From Mesorhizobium sp. L-8-3 (GTDB lineage: Bacteria; Pseudomonadota; Alphaproteobacteria; Rhizobiales; Rhizobiaceae): DNA of 64,000 bases. The translations under genes were made by a program, and so were the position numbers. The notes under the pieces are model-generated. The model saw only the letters and a program-made list of their open reading frames with translations. It was not told where the DNA came from and made no database searches. Location of the stretch: positions 5,643,501 to 5,707,500 of the forward strand of contig NZ_AP023262.1 of the NCBI RefSeq assembly GCF_016756615.1, read 5' to 3'. Of this stretch, positions 49,378 through 57,885 are shown piece after piece; the stretch's first letter is position 1, and the number at the start of each line of letters is the position of its first letter.

Positions 49378-49803
49378 TCAACGTTGGTCGTATCGCCACC
49401 AATGGTCCCGGTGCCGGTTCGGCGCGTGGCCGAGAACCATGCCGACCATGAAACCGGCGACCGCGCCCAGCACCATTGCCGACGAGACGGTGCCGGGATT
49501 GTCCTTCACCGCTTCGGAAACGGAATGGGCCCTGTTGCCGAGCGCCCTCGTCACTTTCGTCGCACGCCGCGAGGCGCTGTTGTACCAGCCGTGCGCCTCC
49601 CTGGCGACATGGCCCGCCTGCTCTGCCAGCATGTCGTCGATCCGGGCGATCTCATGCTTGAGTTCGGCGATCTGCTTCTCCATCGCGGTCCGGGTTTGGT
49701 TCTTTCTCGTCGTCACTCCCTGCGCTTTGCTCTGCACAGACTTTGAAGTGGATTTGCTTTGCGCCGTCTTGGGCGTGCCGTTTTGGAGCTGGGTATCTGC
49801 CAT
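49378..49803 (-). CDS. DUF883-like (ElaB/YqjD) membrane-anchored protein
   Basis: A 141-residue protein: a Lys/Ser/Thr/Gln-rich N-terminus, a helical middle (MEKQIAELKHEIARIDDMLA), then an amphipathic stretch with NPGTVSSAMVLGAVAGFMVG, a Gly-rich C-terminal membrane helix with the ElaB/YqjD pattern. Ends in a basic HRDHWWRYDQR. Such proteins are associated with membrane/ribosome binding in stationary phase. Its stop lies 11 bases beyond the MocR stop (convergent). Confidence 0.75.
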   Translation of the reverse strand: MADTQLQNGTPKTAQSKSTSKSVQSKAQGVTTRKNQTRTAMEKQIAELKHEIARIDDMLAEQAGHVAREAHGWYNSASRRATKVTRALGNRAHSVSEAVKDNPGTVSSAMVLGAVAGFMVGMVLGHAPNRHRDHWWRYDQR

Positions 49804-49858
49804 GGGACTTCCTTTCGAGGTTGAACATCCGGGCGGTGGCCCGGGATGGCGGGCACGG

Positions 49859-50026
49859 TCAGAAGACCGCGAGATATCTCAGCAGCGAGATGATGCCGAT
49901 GATGATGACAACGATCCGGGCGATCTGCCTGGTGCGTCCGTCGAGCGGCAGCCGGTTCACGAGCCACAGCACGAGCACGACCACCAGGAATGTCACAAGA
50001 ATGCCGATGAGAAGACTTGCAGCCAT
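49859..50026 (-). CDS. small two-TM membrane protein (Thivi_2564-like)
   Basis: A 55-residue protein, below many gene-finder cutoffs: two membrane helices, LLIGILVTFLVVVLVLWLVN and IVVIIIGIISLLRYLAVF, joined by RLPLDGRTRQIAR. The layout resembles the small Thivi_2564-type family; function unknown. It lies 55 bases upstream of the DUF883-like gene on the same strand, so the two are likely co-expressed envelope genes. Confidence 0.55.
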   Translation of the reverse strand: MAASLLIGILVTFLVVVLVLWLVNRLPLDGRTRQIARIVVIIIGIISLLRYLAVF

Positions 50027-50236
50027 CGTCCCTCGCTACTTCGAGATGGAAACAAGGATGGGAACGCGGGCCGCGCCGATCCGGTTCCGTCCCGCGGCCA
50101 TGGCGCCGGATTTCCGCACCTTCGAGCTTCGGGAGAATTTGTGGCTTGCGTCCTTTTTTCTGCGATCTGCGGTGTAACCCGCAGGCGGGTTGGGCTATGA
50201 CACGCCGAGCCAACCTTTGGGATCCGACCGCCGCCC

Positions 50237-52471
50237 ATGACCATAAAAAACGCCGTCCCGATCACGCCGGAGCTTATCGCGGCCCACGGCCTGAAGCCCG
50301 ACGAATATCAGCGCATTCTCGACCTCATCGGCCGTGAGCCGAGCTTCACCGAACTCGGCATCTTCTCCGCCATGTGGAACGAGCACTGCTCGTACAAATC
50401 CTCCAAGAAATGGCTCCGCACCCTGCCGACCACGGGCCCGCAGGTCATCCAGGGACCCGGCGAGAACGCCGGCGTCGTGGATATCGGCGATGGGGAAGCA
50501 GTGGTCTTCAAGATGGAGAGCCACAACCATCCGTCATACATCGAGCCCTATCAGGGTGCGGCGACCGGCGTCGGCGGCATTCTGCGCGACGTCTTCACCA
50601 TGGGCGCTCGGCCGATCGCGGCTATGAACGCGCTGCGTTTCGGCGCACCCGATCATCCCAAGACCCGGCATCTGGTGGCCGGTGTCGTCGCCGGCGTCGG
50701 CGGCTACGGCAATTCCTTCGGCGTGCCCACGGTCGGCGGGGAGGTTAATTTCGACCCCCGCTACAACGGCAACTGTCTGGTCAACGCGTTTGCCGCGGGC
50801 CTCGCGAAGACGGATGCGATCTTCTACTCCAAGGCCGAAGGCGTCGGCCTGCCGGTCGTCTATCTCGGCGCCAAGACCGGACGCGACGGCGTCGGTGGCG
50901 CTACCATGGCTTCGGCCGAGTTCGACGACAAGATCGAGGAGAAGCGCCCGACCGTCCAGGTCGGCGACCCCTTCACCGAAAAATGCCTGCTCGAAGCCTG
51001 CCTCGAGCTGATGGCGTCGGGCGCTGTGATCGCCATCCAGGACATGGGGGCTGCGGGCCTCACCTGCTCGGCGGTCGAGATGGGGGCCAAGGGCGATCTC
51101 GGCATCGAACTCGACCTCGACAAGGTGCCAGTGCGCGAGGAGCGCATGAGCGCCTATGAGATGATGCTGTCGGAAAGCCAGGAGCGCATGCTCATGGTGC
51201 TGCGTCCGGAAAAGGAAGAGCAGGCCGAGGCGATCTTCCGCAAATGGGGACTCGATTTCGCCATTGTCGGACGGACCACCGACGATCTGCGCTTCCGCAT
51301 CCTGCATCAGGGCGAGGAAGTCGCTGACCTGCCGATCAAGGAACTCGGCGACCAGGCGCCCGAATACGACCGGCCCTGGACCGAACCCAGGCCGCAGCCG
51401 GCACTGGCCGGTGACGACATCCCTACCGCCGACGTGGCCGATGCCCTGCTGACACTGCTCGGCGGGCCCGACCTTTCCAGCCGGCGCTGGGTCTGGGAAC
51501 AATATGACACGCTGATCCAGGGCAATTCCCTGCAGCGTCCCGGCGGCGATGCCGGCGTGGTGCGCGTCGACGGCCATCCGACCAAGGCGCTGGCCTTCTC
51601 CTCGGACGTCACCCCCCGCTATTGCGAGGCCGATCCTTATGAAGGCGGCAAGCAGGCGGTCGCCGAATGCTGGCGCAACCTGACGGCGTCAGGCGCCCTG
51701 CCCCTGGCTGCCACCGACAATCTGAATTTCGGCAATCCGGAACGGCCCGAGATCATGGGCCAGTTCGCTCGGGCCGTCACCGGCATCGGCGACGCCTGCC
51801 GCGCCCTGGATTTCCCGATCGTCTCCGGCAACGTCTCGCTCTACAACGAGACCAACGGCCAGGCGATCCTGCCGACCCCGACCATCGGCGGCGTCGGTCT
51901 CATCCGCGACTGGACGAAAATGGCGCGCGCTGGCTTCGCCGCCGAAGACGAGGCCATCATCCTGGTCGGTGCGCCACCCTACTGGGGCACGCATCTCGGC
52001 CAATCCATCTATCTTCGCGACATCCATGGCCGCCAGGACGGGCCGCCGCCGCCGGTCGACCTCGCCCATGAGCGGAACGTGGGTGACTTCGTGCGCGCGC
52101 TCGTCACCTCGGGCATGGCGACCGCAGCGCACGATCTTTCAGACGGTGGTCTCGCCGTTGCCCTCGCCGAAATGGCGATGGCCGGCAACATCGGCGCGAC
52201 AGTCAATCAATTGAACGACTTGTCGCCGATACCTCTGTTCTTCGGTGAAGATCAGGGCCGCTACCTCGTCACCATACCGCGCGACAAGGTCGACTGGTTC
52301 TACGAGGAACACCTGAAGGACAGCGGCATCTTCGCGCCCTTCATCGGCACGACCGGTGGACAAGAACTGAAGCTCGGCGAAGCGCGTGCGATCGGCATCG
52401 ATGAATTGCGCGCCGCGCATGAGGGATGGTTCCCGGCCTATATGGCCGGCGACCTTCCGCCGGAGAATTAG
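50237..52471 (+). CDS. purL: phosphoribosylformylglycinamidine synthase subunit PurL
   Basis: A 744-residue small-type PurL, the ATP-dependent amination of FGAR to FGAM with ammonia from PurQ and bridging by PurS. FSAMWNEHCSYKSSKKWLRT is the N-terminal motif, MESHNHPSYIEPYQGAATG the ATP/Mg site, PTVGGEVNFDPRYNGN and DMGAAGLTCSAVEMGAKG follow, and TAAHDLSDGGLAVALAEMAM is the C-lobe site. Length is as expected. Start ATG has no clear Shine-Dalgarno. Confidence 0.97.
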   Translation: MTIKNAVPITPELIAAHGLKPDEYQRILDLIGREPSFTELGIFSAMWNEHCSYKSSKKWLRTLPTTGPQVIQGPGENAGVVDIGDGEAVVFKMESHNHPSYIEPYQGAATGVGGILRDVFTMGARPIAAMNALRFGAPDHPKTRHLVAGVVAGVGGYGNSFGVPTVGGEVNFDPRYNGNCLVNAFAAGLAKTDAIFYSKAEGVGLPVVYLGAKTGRDGVGGATMASAEFDDKIEEKRPTVQVGDPFTEKCLLEACLELMASGAVIAIQDMGAAGLTCSAVEMGAKGDLGIELDLDKVPVREERMSAYEMMLSESQERMLMVLRPEKEEQAEAIFRKWGLDFAIVGRTTDDLRFRILHQGEEVADLPIKELGDQAPEYDRPWTEPRPQPALAGDDIPTADVADALLTLLGGPDLSSRRWVWEQYDTLIQGNSLQRPGGDAGVVRVDGHPTKALAFSSDVTPRYCEADPYEGGKQAVAECWRNLTASGALPLAATDNLNFGNPERPEIMGQFARAVTGIGDACRALDFPIVSGNVSLYNETNGQAILPTPTIGGVGLIRDWTKMARAGFAAEDEAIILVGAPPYWGTHLGQSIYLRDIHGRQDGPPPPVDLAHERNVGDFVRALVTSGMATAAHDLSDGGLAVALAEMAMAGNIGATVNQLNDLSPIPLFFGEDQGRYLVTIPRDKVDWFYEEHLKDSGIFAPFIGTTGGQELKLGEARAIGIDELRAAHEGWFPAYMAGDLPPEN

Positions 52472-52491
52472 GGTCGTCAAGACTCGCCCAC

Positions 52492-52519
52492 CCTGACGGA
52501 CAGCCGACTGTCCGTCAGG
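52492..52519. terminator. bidirectional hairpin between purL and the IclR gene
   Basis: A perfect 12-bp stem (CCTGACGGACAG with CTGTCCGTCAGG) and a 4-base loop, lying 21 bases after the purL stop and 9 bases past the end of the convergent regulator gene. No T-run on either side, but the stem is long and perfect, so it probably ends both transcripts. Confidence 0.65.
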
Positions 52520-52528
52520 CCATTTCCG

Positions 52529-53314
52529 TCACGACAGTGAAAGGCGTTCCGCGACACCGCGCAAAAGGCCGAGCACTGCATCGATGCCGACCTTCGCCCC
52601 CTCGTCGAGCCTCCGGATGAAGGGACACGTTAGGACGGCAAGTGCACGGCCTTCCGGCGACAGCACCGGCACACTGATGTCGCTGATACCAGCAATCTGG
52701 CGGCTGTCGCCGATCCGGTAGCCCGCTTCCCGGTAGCTTTTCAGTTCGGGCGCGATCCGCGCGAGAACCTCCGTGTTTCCGGATCCCTCCCATCGGGCCA
52801 GCATCTCCGACTTCGCCACCGGTTCCTGGAAAGCGAGAAGCGTCAGGCCGGAGCCGGTGGTCAGGAGTTCGATGCGCGCGCCGATCCTGATGCCGAATTC
52901 CCAGTTTCCGGGGCTGCTCGCATGAGCCACGACGATGGCCGCATCACGATCCATGGCCACAAGGTGGCACGATTGGCCGGCTTCCCGGGCAAAGGCATCC
53001 ATCAACGGCAAGGCACGCGCCACAAGCCTGCGGACCGGCGGGTGACGATGGGCCAGCACAAAGAGTTTCATGGTCAGCGCATATCGGTCGCCCTCGGGTG
53101 ACCGGCTCACATAGTCGCGCGCGACCAGCCTCTCCAGCATCCGATAGACCTCGCTTGGACCGCGCCCCATGGCCTTGACGATCTCGGCGCGCGTCAACCC
53201 TCCCGGCTGCTCGGAAAGAAGCTCAAGAATGTCCAGCCCCTTGTCGAGCGCCGGTGCCCTGTAGCGGTCGTCCTTTTCCGGTTCCGTTGCGGTGTTCAAT
53301 GGCTTCCGTCCCAT
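52529..53314 (-). CDS. IclR-family regulator of the L-fucose-type operon
   Basis: A 261-residue IclR regulator: winged helix (LDILELLSEQPGGLTRAEI, SEVYRMLERLVARDYVSRS) and C-terminal effector domain (GIRIGARIELLTTGSGLTLL, RQIAGISDISVPVLSPEGRA). It is divergent from the SDR-transporter-dehydratase operon across a 118-base spacer with a sigma-70-type promoter and dyad symmetry. It is therefore the likely local repressor or activator responding to a sugar-acid intermediate. Confidence 0.88.
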   Translation of the reverse strand: MGRKPLNTATEPEKDDRYRAPALDKGLDILELLSEQPGGLTRAEIVKAMGRGPSEVYRMLERLVARDYVSRSPEGDRYALTMKLFVLAHRHPPVRRLVARALPLMDAFAREAGQSCHLVAMDRDAAIVVAHASSPGNWEFGIRIGARIELLTTGSGLTLLAFQEPVAKSEMLARWEGSGNTEVLARIAPELKSYREAGYRIGDSRQIAGISDISVPVLSPEGRALAVLTCPFIRRLDEGAKVGIDAVLGLLRGVAERLSLS

Positions 53315-53360
53315 GCCCCCGGCTCCCTGCAGGTCAGTGTCGCTGCCTTCGATTTCTCAG

Positions 53361-53401
53361 TTTACATATGAATATTCTGTTCGTATATAGACAACACGAA
53401 C
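53361..53401 (+). promoter_or_regulatory. promoter and dyad of the fucose-type operon
   Basis: TTTACA (53361-53366), 17-base spacer, TATATA (53384-53389): a good sigma-70 promoter for the operon. Two symmetric elements overlap it: GAATATTC (53370-53377) and the inverted repeat GTTCGT-N11-ACGAAC (53379-53401). They are candidate IclR-type operators able to block or activate this promoter. Confidence 0.55.
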
Positions 53402-53432
53402 GCAAGCTGGCTGCTGGAGGAGGCGACGAGCC

Positions 53433-54182
53433 GTGCGACTGGATGGGAAACGCATCTTCATTTCTGCGGCGGCGCAAGGCATCGGCCGGGCGAGCGCGCT
53501 GGCATGCGCCGCCGAAGGCGCTCGCGTGATCGCTACCGATATCGACGCGGAGGCGCTGTCCACGCTCGTCGATGAAGACAACAGGATCGAGTGTCATCGC
53601 CTCGATATGCGCGATGGAGGCTCGGTCGCGGCATTTGCCGGACGGCAGCAGCCGCTTGACGGGCTCTTCAATTGCGCCGGTTTCGTGCACAACGGCACGA
53701 TCCTCGATTGCAGCGAGGACGACTGGGATTTCAGCTTCGACCTCAACGTCAAGAGCATGTATCACGCCATCCGGGCGTTCCTGCCGGGGATGCTCGAACA
53801 GGCAGGGAAGACCGGCGGGGCCGCCATCCTCAACATGGCGTCGATGGCTTCCTCGATCAAAGGTTTCCCCAACCGGCTGCTCTATGGCGCGACCAAGGCG
53901 GCCGTGATCGGCCTGACCAAAGGCATGGCCGCGGACTATGTCGGGCGGGGCCTGCGCTGCAACGCGCTTTGTCCAGGCACGGTCGACACGCCATCGCTTC
54001 GCAGCCGCATCGCCGCTGCTCCCGACCCGGTCCAGGCAGAGAAGGATTTCATTGCGCGCCAGCCGGTCGGCCGGCTCGCGCAGGCCTCCGACATCACGCC
54101 GCTGGTGGTCTATCTGCTCTCCGACGAATCGCGCTTCGTCACCGGCCAGGCCGTCCTCGTGGACGGCGGCGTCACCATCTGA
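53433..54182 (+). CDS. SDR dehydrogenase (2-keto-3-deoxy-L-fuconate dehydrogenase-like)
   Basis: A 249-residue classical short-chain dehydrogenase. Cofactor motif is SAAAQGIGRASALA with an acidic ATDIDAEAL favouring NAD; the catalytic Ser is in NMASMASSIKG and Tyr/Lys in LLYGATKAAVIG. It resembles BDH2/DHRS6-type enzymes, the group that includes 2-keto-3-deoxy-L-fuconate 4-dehydrogenases. GTG start, supported by GGAGGAGG. First gene of the operon, 23 bases before the transporter ATPase. Substrate is inferred from fucD downstream. Confidence 0.83.
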   Translation: MRLDGKRIFISAAAQGIGRASALACAAEGARVIATDIDAEALSTLVDEDNRIECHRLDMRDGGSVAAFAGRQQPLDGLFNCAGFVHNGTILDCSEDDWDFSFDLNVKSMYHAIRAFLPGMLEQAGKTGGAAILNMASMASSIKGFPNRLLYGATKAAVIGLTKGMAADYVGRGLRCNALCPGTVDTPSLRSRIAAAPDPVQAEKDFIARQPVGRLAQASDITPLVVYLLSDESRFVTGQAVLVDGGVTI

Positions 54183-54205
54183 CGGCGGGAGGCGCAAAGG
54201 ACGTC

Positions 54206-55759
54206 ATGACCGCTCTCGTCGCCATGACCGATATCGGCAAGTCCTTTCCGGGCGTTCGGGCGCTGCACAAGGCGCGGCTGGAGCTTCGTTCGGGGGAGGT
54301 TCATGCGCTGATGGGCGAGAACGGCGCCGGCAAGTCGACGCTGATGAAGATCCTCGCCGGCATCTATGCGCGCGACGAAGGCGAGATCCTGCTCGACGGC
54401 GAGCCGGTCGAGATCGGCTCGCCGCGCCAGGCACAGGACCTCGGCATCGGAATCATCCATCAGGAACTGAACCTGATGCCGGACCTGACGGCCGCGCAGA
54501 ACATCTTCATCGGACGCGAGCCGCGCAAATGGCCCGGCTTCCTGCTCGACGAGACAAAACTCAATGCCCAGGCCGCCGAAATTTTTGCCGCCATGCATCT
54601 CAGGCTCGATCCCCGCACGCCGGTGGGGCGGCTGACAATCGCCCGCCAGCAGATGGTGGAGATCGCCAAGGCCTTGTCGCACCGATCGCGCGTGCTGGTG
54701 ATGGACGAACCCACGGCGGCGCTGAACGACGCAGAGATCAATGAACTCTTCGCCATCATCGGGAAACTGAAGGCCGAGGGCGTGGGCATCATCTACATCT
54801 CGCACAAGATGGACGAGTTGAAGCGCATCGCCGATCGGGTGACCGTGATGCGGGACGGCGAGTATATTGGCACGATGCCGGCCAAATCGACGCCGGTGGA
54901 CAAGATCATCTCCATGATGGTCGGTCGTGCCCTCTCCGACGACCGTGCCGCCGCCCCCGCCCATGCCGATGCCGATGCCGAAATCATGCTCGAGGTGTCG
55001 GGCCTCAACCGCGGATCGGAGATCCGCGACGTCAGCTTTTCGGTCCGCAAGGGCGAGATCCTCGGCTTCGCCGGGTTGATGGGCGCCGGCCGCACGGAAG
55101 TCGCACGCGCCATCTTCGGTGCGGATCGGCTGGACAGCGGCGAGATCTTGGTGTGCGGCCGCAAGGTCGACATCCGCAAGCCGCAGGACGCGGTGCGCGC
55201 CGGCATCGGCTATCTTTCGGAAGACCGCAAGCATTTCGGCCTCGCCGTCGGCATGGATGTGCGCAACAACATCGCCATGGCGAGCCTCGGCCGGTTCACC
55301 GGCCCCGGCGGGTTGCTGAAAGAAGCCGCCATGCACGAGGCGGCGACGCGCTATATCGGTCAACTCGCCATCAAGACGCCTTCCGACAAGCAGGAAGCGC
55401 GGCTGCTTTCCGGCGGCAATCAGCAGAAGATCGTCATCGCCAAATGGCTGCTGCGCGACTGCCAGATACTGATCTTCGACGAGCCGACGCGCGGCATCGA
55501 CGTCGGCGCCAAGAGCGAGATCTACAAGCTGCTCAACGCACTTGCCGGGCAAGGCCGCGCGGTCATCGTCATCTCCTCCGAACTGCCCGAGATCCTGCGG
55601 CTCAGCCATCGCATCGCCGTGATGTGCGAGGGACGGCTGACCGGCGTCCTTCACGGCGGCGCTTCCCAGGAGGAGATCATGCAACTGGCGACGCAACGCG
55701 GCGGCCGTGGCAAGGCGAGCGAAGGTGGAATCTGGCCGGCACAGGGAGAGAGCAGATGA
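54206..55759 (+). CDS. sugar ABC transporter ATP-binding protein (RbsA-type)
   Basis: A 517-residue double-cassette ATPase of the ribose/xylose family. First cassette: Walker A GENGAGKSTLMKIL, signature region GRLTIARQQMVEIAKAL, Walker B VLVMDEPTAAL. The second has a GLMGAGRTEVAR P-loop (degenerate as in the family), LSGGNQQKIVIAKWL signature and DEPTRGIDVG. It energises sugar uptake with the permease and binding protein that follow. Start at MTALVAMTDIG; an open frame back to 53672 is a shadow. Confidence 0.93.
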   Translation: MTALVAMTDIGKSFPGVRALHKARLELRSGEVHALMGENGAGKSTLMKILAGIYARDEGEILLDGEPVEIGSPRQAQDLGIGIIHQELNLMPDLTAAQNIFIGREPRKWPGFLLDETKLNAQAAEIFAAMHLRLDPRTPVGRLTIARQQMVEIAKALSHRSRVLVMDEPTAALNDAEINELFAIIGKLKAEGVGIIYISHKMDELKRIADRVTVMRDGEYIGTMPAKSTPVDKIISMMVGRALSDDRAAAPAHADADAEIMLEVSGLNRGSEIRDVSFSVRKGEILGFAGLMGAGRTEVARAIFGADRLDSGEILVCGRKVDIRKPQDAVRAGIGYLSEDRKHFGLAVGMDVRNNIAMASLGRFTGPGGLLKEAAMHEAATRYIGQLAIKTPSDKQEARLLSGGNQQKIVIAKWLLRDCQILIFDEPTRGIDVGAKSEIYKLLNALAGQGRAVIVISSELPEILRLSHRIAVMCEGRLTGVLHGGASQEEIMQLATQRGGRGKASEGGIWPAQGESR

Positions 55760-56751
55760 GCGCGACAACAACCGGGACGACCGCCCCTTCCACCCGGTTC
55801 TCCGGCGCCCAGCACAGGCTGCTTGCCTTCGCCAGCCTGATCATTCTGATGGTGGTCTTCAGCCTCGCCTCGCCCAATTTCCTTCAGACCAGCAACGTCA
55901 TCACGATCCTTCAGGCCACCTCGGTCAACGGGGTGCTGGCGATCGCCGCGACGCTGGTCATCATCACCGGCGGCATCGACCTTTCGGTCGGCACCCTGAT
56001 GACCTTCTGTGCCGTCATCGCCGGCGTCGTTCTGACCTTCTGGGGCATGCCGATCGGTCTCGGCGTTCTGGCGGCGATCCTGGCGGGGGCCTTGAGCGGA
56101 ACCATCTCCGGCACCTTCGTCGCCAAGCTAAAGATTCCGCCCTTCATCGCCACGCTCGGCATGATGCTCATTCTCAAGGGCCTGTCGCTGGTCATTTCAG
56201 GCACGCGGCCGATCTATTTCAACGACACGCCCGGCTTCACCCAGATCTCCCAGGGTTCGATCATCGGCGCTGTCGTTCCCGCATTGCCCATCCCCAACGG
56301 CGTGCTCATCCTGTTCCTGGTGGCGATCGCGGCGAGCTTCATCCTCGAACGGACCATTCTCGGCCGCTTCACCTTCGCGCTCGGCAGCAACGAAGAGGCG
56401 GTGCGCCTTTCCGGCGTCAACACCGACCGCTGGAAGATCGCCGTCTATGCGCTTGCCGGCGGCATCTGCGGCATCGCCGGACTGCTCATCGCCTCCCGGC
56501 TCAACTCGGCCCAGCCGGCGCTTGGACAAGGCTATGAACTCGATGCGATCGCCGCGGTGGTGATCGGCGGCACGTCGCTCAGCGGCGGGCGCGGCACGAT
56601 CGTCGGCACGCTGATCGGAGCCCTGATCATGAGTGTGCTCGCAAACGGCCTGCGCATCCTGTCGGTCGCCCAGGAATGGCAGACCGTGGTGACGGGTTCG
56701 ATCATCATTCTTGCCGTGTACACCGACATTTTGCGGCGGCGACGGCTTTGA
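55756..56751 (+). CDS. sugar ABC transporter permease (RbsC-type)
   Basis: A 331-residue inner-membrane permease with about eight to ten hydrophobic segments. ITGGIDLSVGTLMTFCAVI is the hallmark of the RbsC/XylH family, and the coupling region ALGSNEEAVRLSGVNTDRWK plus AVVIGGTSLSGGRGTIVGTL confirm it. Its ATG overlaps the ATPase stop (ATGA). The single permease probably works as a homodimer. A periplasmic binding protein gene follows 97 bases on. Confidence 0.93.
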   Translation: MSATTTGTTAPSTRFSGAQHRLLAFASLIILMVVFSLASPNFLQTSNVITILQATSVNGVLAIAATLVIITGGIDLSVGTLMTFCAVIAGVVLTFWGMPIGLGVLAAILAGALSGTISGTFVAKLKIPPFIATLGMMLILKGLSLVISGTRPIYFNDTPGFTQISQGSIIGAVVPALPIPNGVLILFLVAIAASFILERTILGRFTFALGSNEEAVRLSGVNTDRWKIAVYALAGGICGIAGLLIASRLNSAQPALGQGYELDAIAAVVIGGTSLSGGRGTIVGTLIGALIMSVLANGLRILSVAQEWQTVVTGSIIILAVYTDILRRRRL

Positions 56752-56848
56752 CCGGGCCGTGCTTCGCGCAGCGCCTGCGCTGCGCCAACATCAAGAAGAG
56801 ACGCTGAAGCTCCGACGAACCGATCAAGACTTACCCCAAGGAGGAAAC

Positions 56849-57793
56849 ATGTTTACTCGTCGCACCGTCCTCGGCGTTCTGAGCGCCGCAACGTTCCTCG
56901 GCTATGGCACGATGGCCATGGCCCAGGACAAGATGTACATCCCCCTGGTCTCCAAGGGCTTCCAGCATCAGTTCTGGCAGGCCGTCAAGACCGGGGCCGA
57001 CAAGGCCGCCGCCGATCTCGGCGTCGAGGTCACTTTCGAGGGGCCGGATTCGGAATCGCAGGTCGACCGCCAGATCGACATGCTGGCGGCAGCGCTCGCC
57101 AAGAAACCCGCTGCGATCGGCTTTGCCGCGCTGGACAGCCAGGCCGCCATCCCGCTGCTGCAGCAGGCCAAGGACGCCAACATCGCCGTGGTAGCCTTCG
57201 ATTCCGGCGTCGACAGCGACATTCCCGTCGCAACCGCGTCGACCAACAACCTCGCCGCGGCCGCTCTTGCCGCCGACAAGATGGCCGAGTTGATCGGCGG
57301 CGAAGGCAGGGTCGCTCTCGTCGTGCACGACCAGACCAGCCGCACCGGGATCGACCGGCGCGACGGCTTCGTCAACCGCATCAAGGAAGCCTATCCGAAG
57401 ATCGAGATCGTCGCGATCGAATATGGCGAGGGCGACCATCTCAAGTCCACCGAGATCACCAAGGCCATCCTGCAGGCGAACCCGGACCTGAAGGGCATGT
57501 TCGGCGCCAATGAAGGCTCGGCCATCGGCGTCGTCAACGGCGCGAGGGAACTGGGGCGCAAGCTGGTCATCATCGGCTACGATTCGGGCGCCCAGCAGAA
57601 GAAGGCGATCAACGACGGAGAAATGGCCGGCGCCATCACCCAGAACCCGGTCGGCATCGGCTACAAGACGGTCGAGGCCGCGGTGAAGGCGGCCAAGGGC
57701 GAGCCGGTCGAGAAGAACATCGACACCGGCTTCTACTATTACGACAAGTCGAACATCGACAATCCGGAGATCGCCGCCGTCCTTTACGACTGA
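56849..57793 (+). CDS. sugar ABC transporter substrate-binding protein (RbsB-type)
   Basis: A 314-residue periplasmic binding protein with a signal peptide (MFTRRTVLGVLSAATFLG, cleavage near MAMAQDK; the two Arg hint at Tat but lack a full motif). The type I fold is seen in YIPLVSKGFQHQFWQAVKTG, DSQVDRQID-like segment and VVAFDSGVDSDIP. Strong AGGAGG ribosome site ahead of the ATG, suggesting high yield. Ligand is probably L-fucose or a related 6-deoxy sugar, by context only. Confidence 0.92.
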   Translation: MFTRRTVLGVLSAATFLGYGTMAMAQDKMYIPLVSKGFQHQFWQAVKTGADKAAADLGVEVTFEGPDSESQVDRQIDMLAAALAKKPAAIGFAALDSQAAIPLLQQAKDANIAVVAFDSGVDSDIPVATASTNNLAAAALAADKMAELIGGEGRVALVVHDQTSRTGIDRRDGFVNRIKEAYPKIEIVAIEYGEGDHLKSTEITKAILQANPDLKGMFGANEGSAIGVVNGARELGRKLVIIGYDSGAQQKKAINDGEMAGAITQNPVGIGYKTVEAAVKAAKGEPVEKNIDTGFYYYDKSNIDNPEIAAVLYD

Positions 57794-57803
57794 CCCAGCC
57801 ATC

Positions 57804-57831
57804 GACCGGAGGCGGCCCGTCGCCTCCGGTC
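57804..57831 (+). terminator. intercistronic hairpin after the binding-protein gene
   Basis: A perfect 11-bp stem (GACCGGAGGCG with CGCCTCCGGTC) and a 6-base loop between the binding-protein stop and fucD. No T-run. In transporter operons such hairpins protect the upstream message, so binding protein can be made in excess over downstream enzymes. Confidence 0.6.
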
Positions 57832-57885
57832 CTCTATATAGTTCAGGCATGGATGCAATTGCTCCCTGCCGTAGGAATCCGACCA

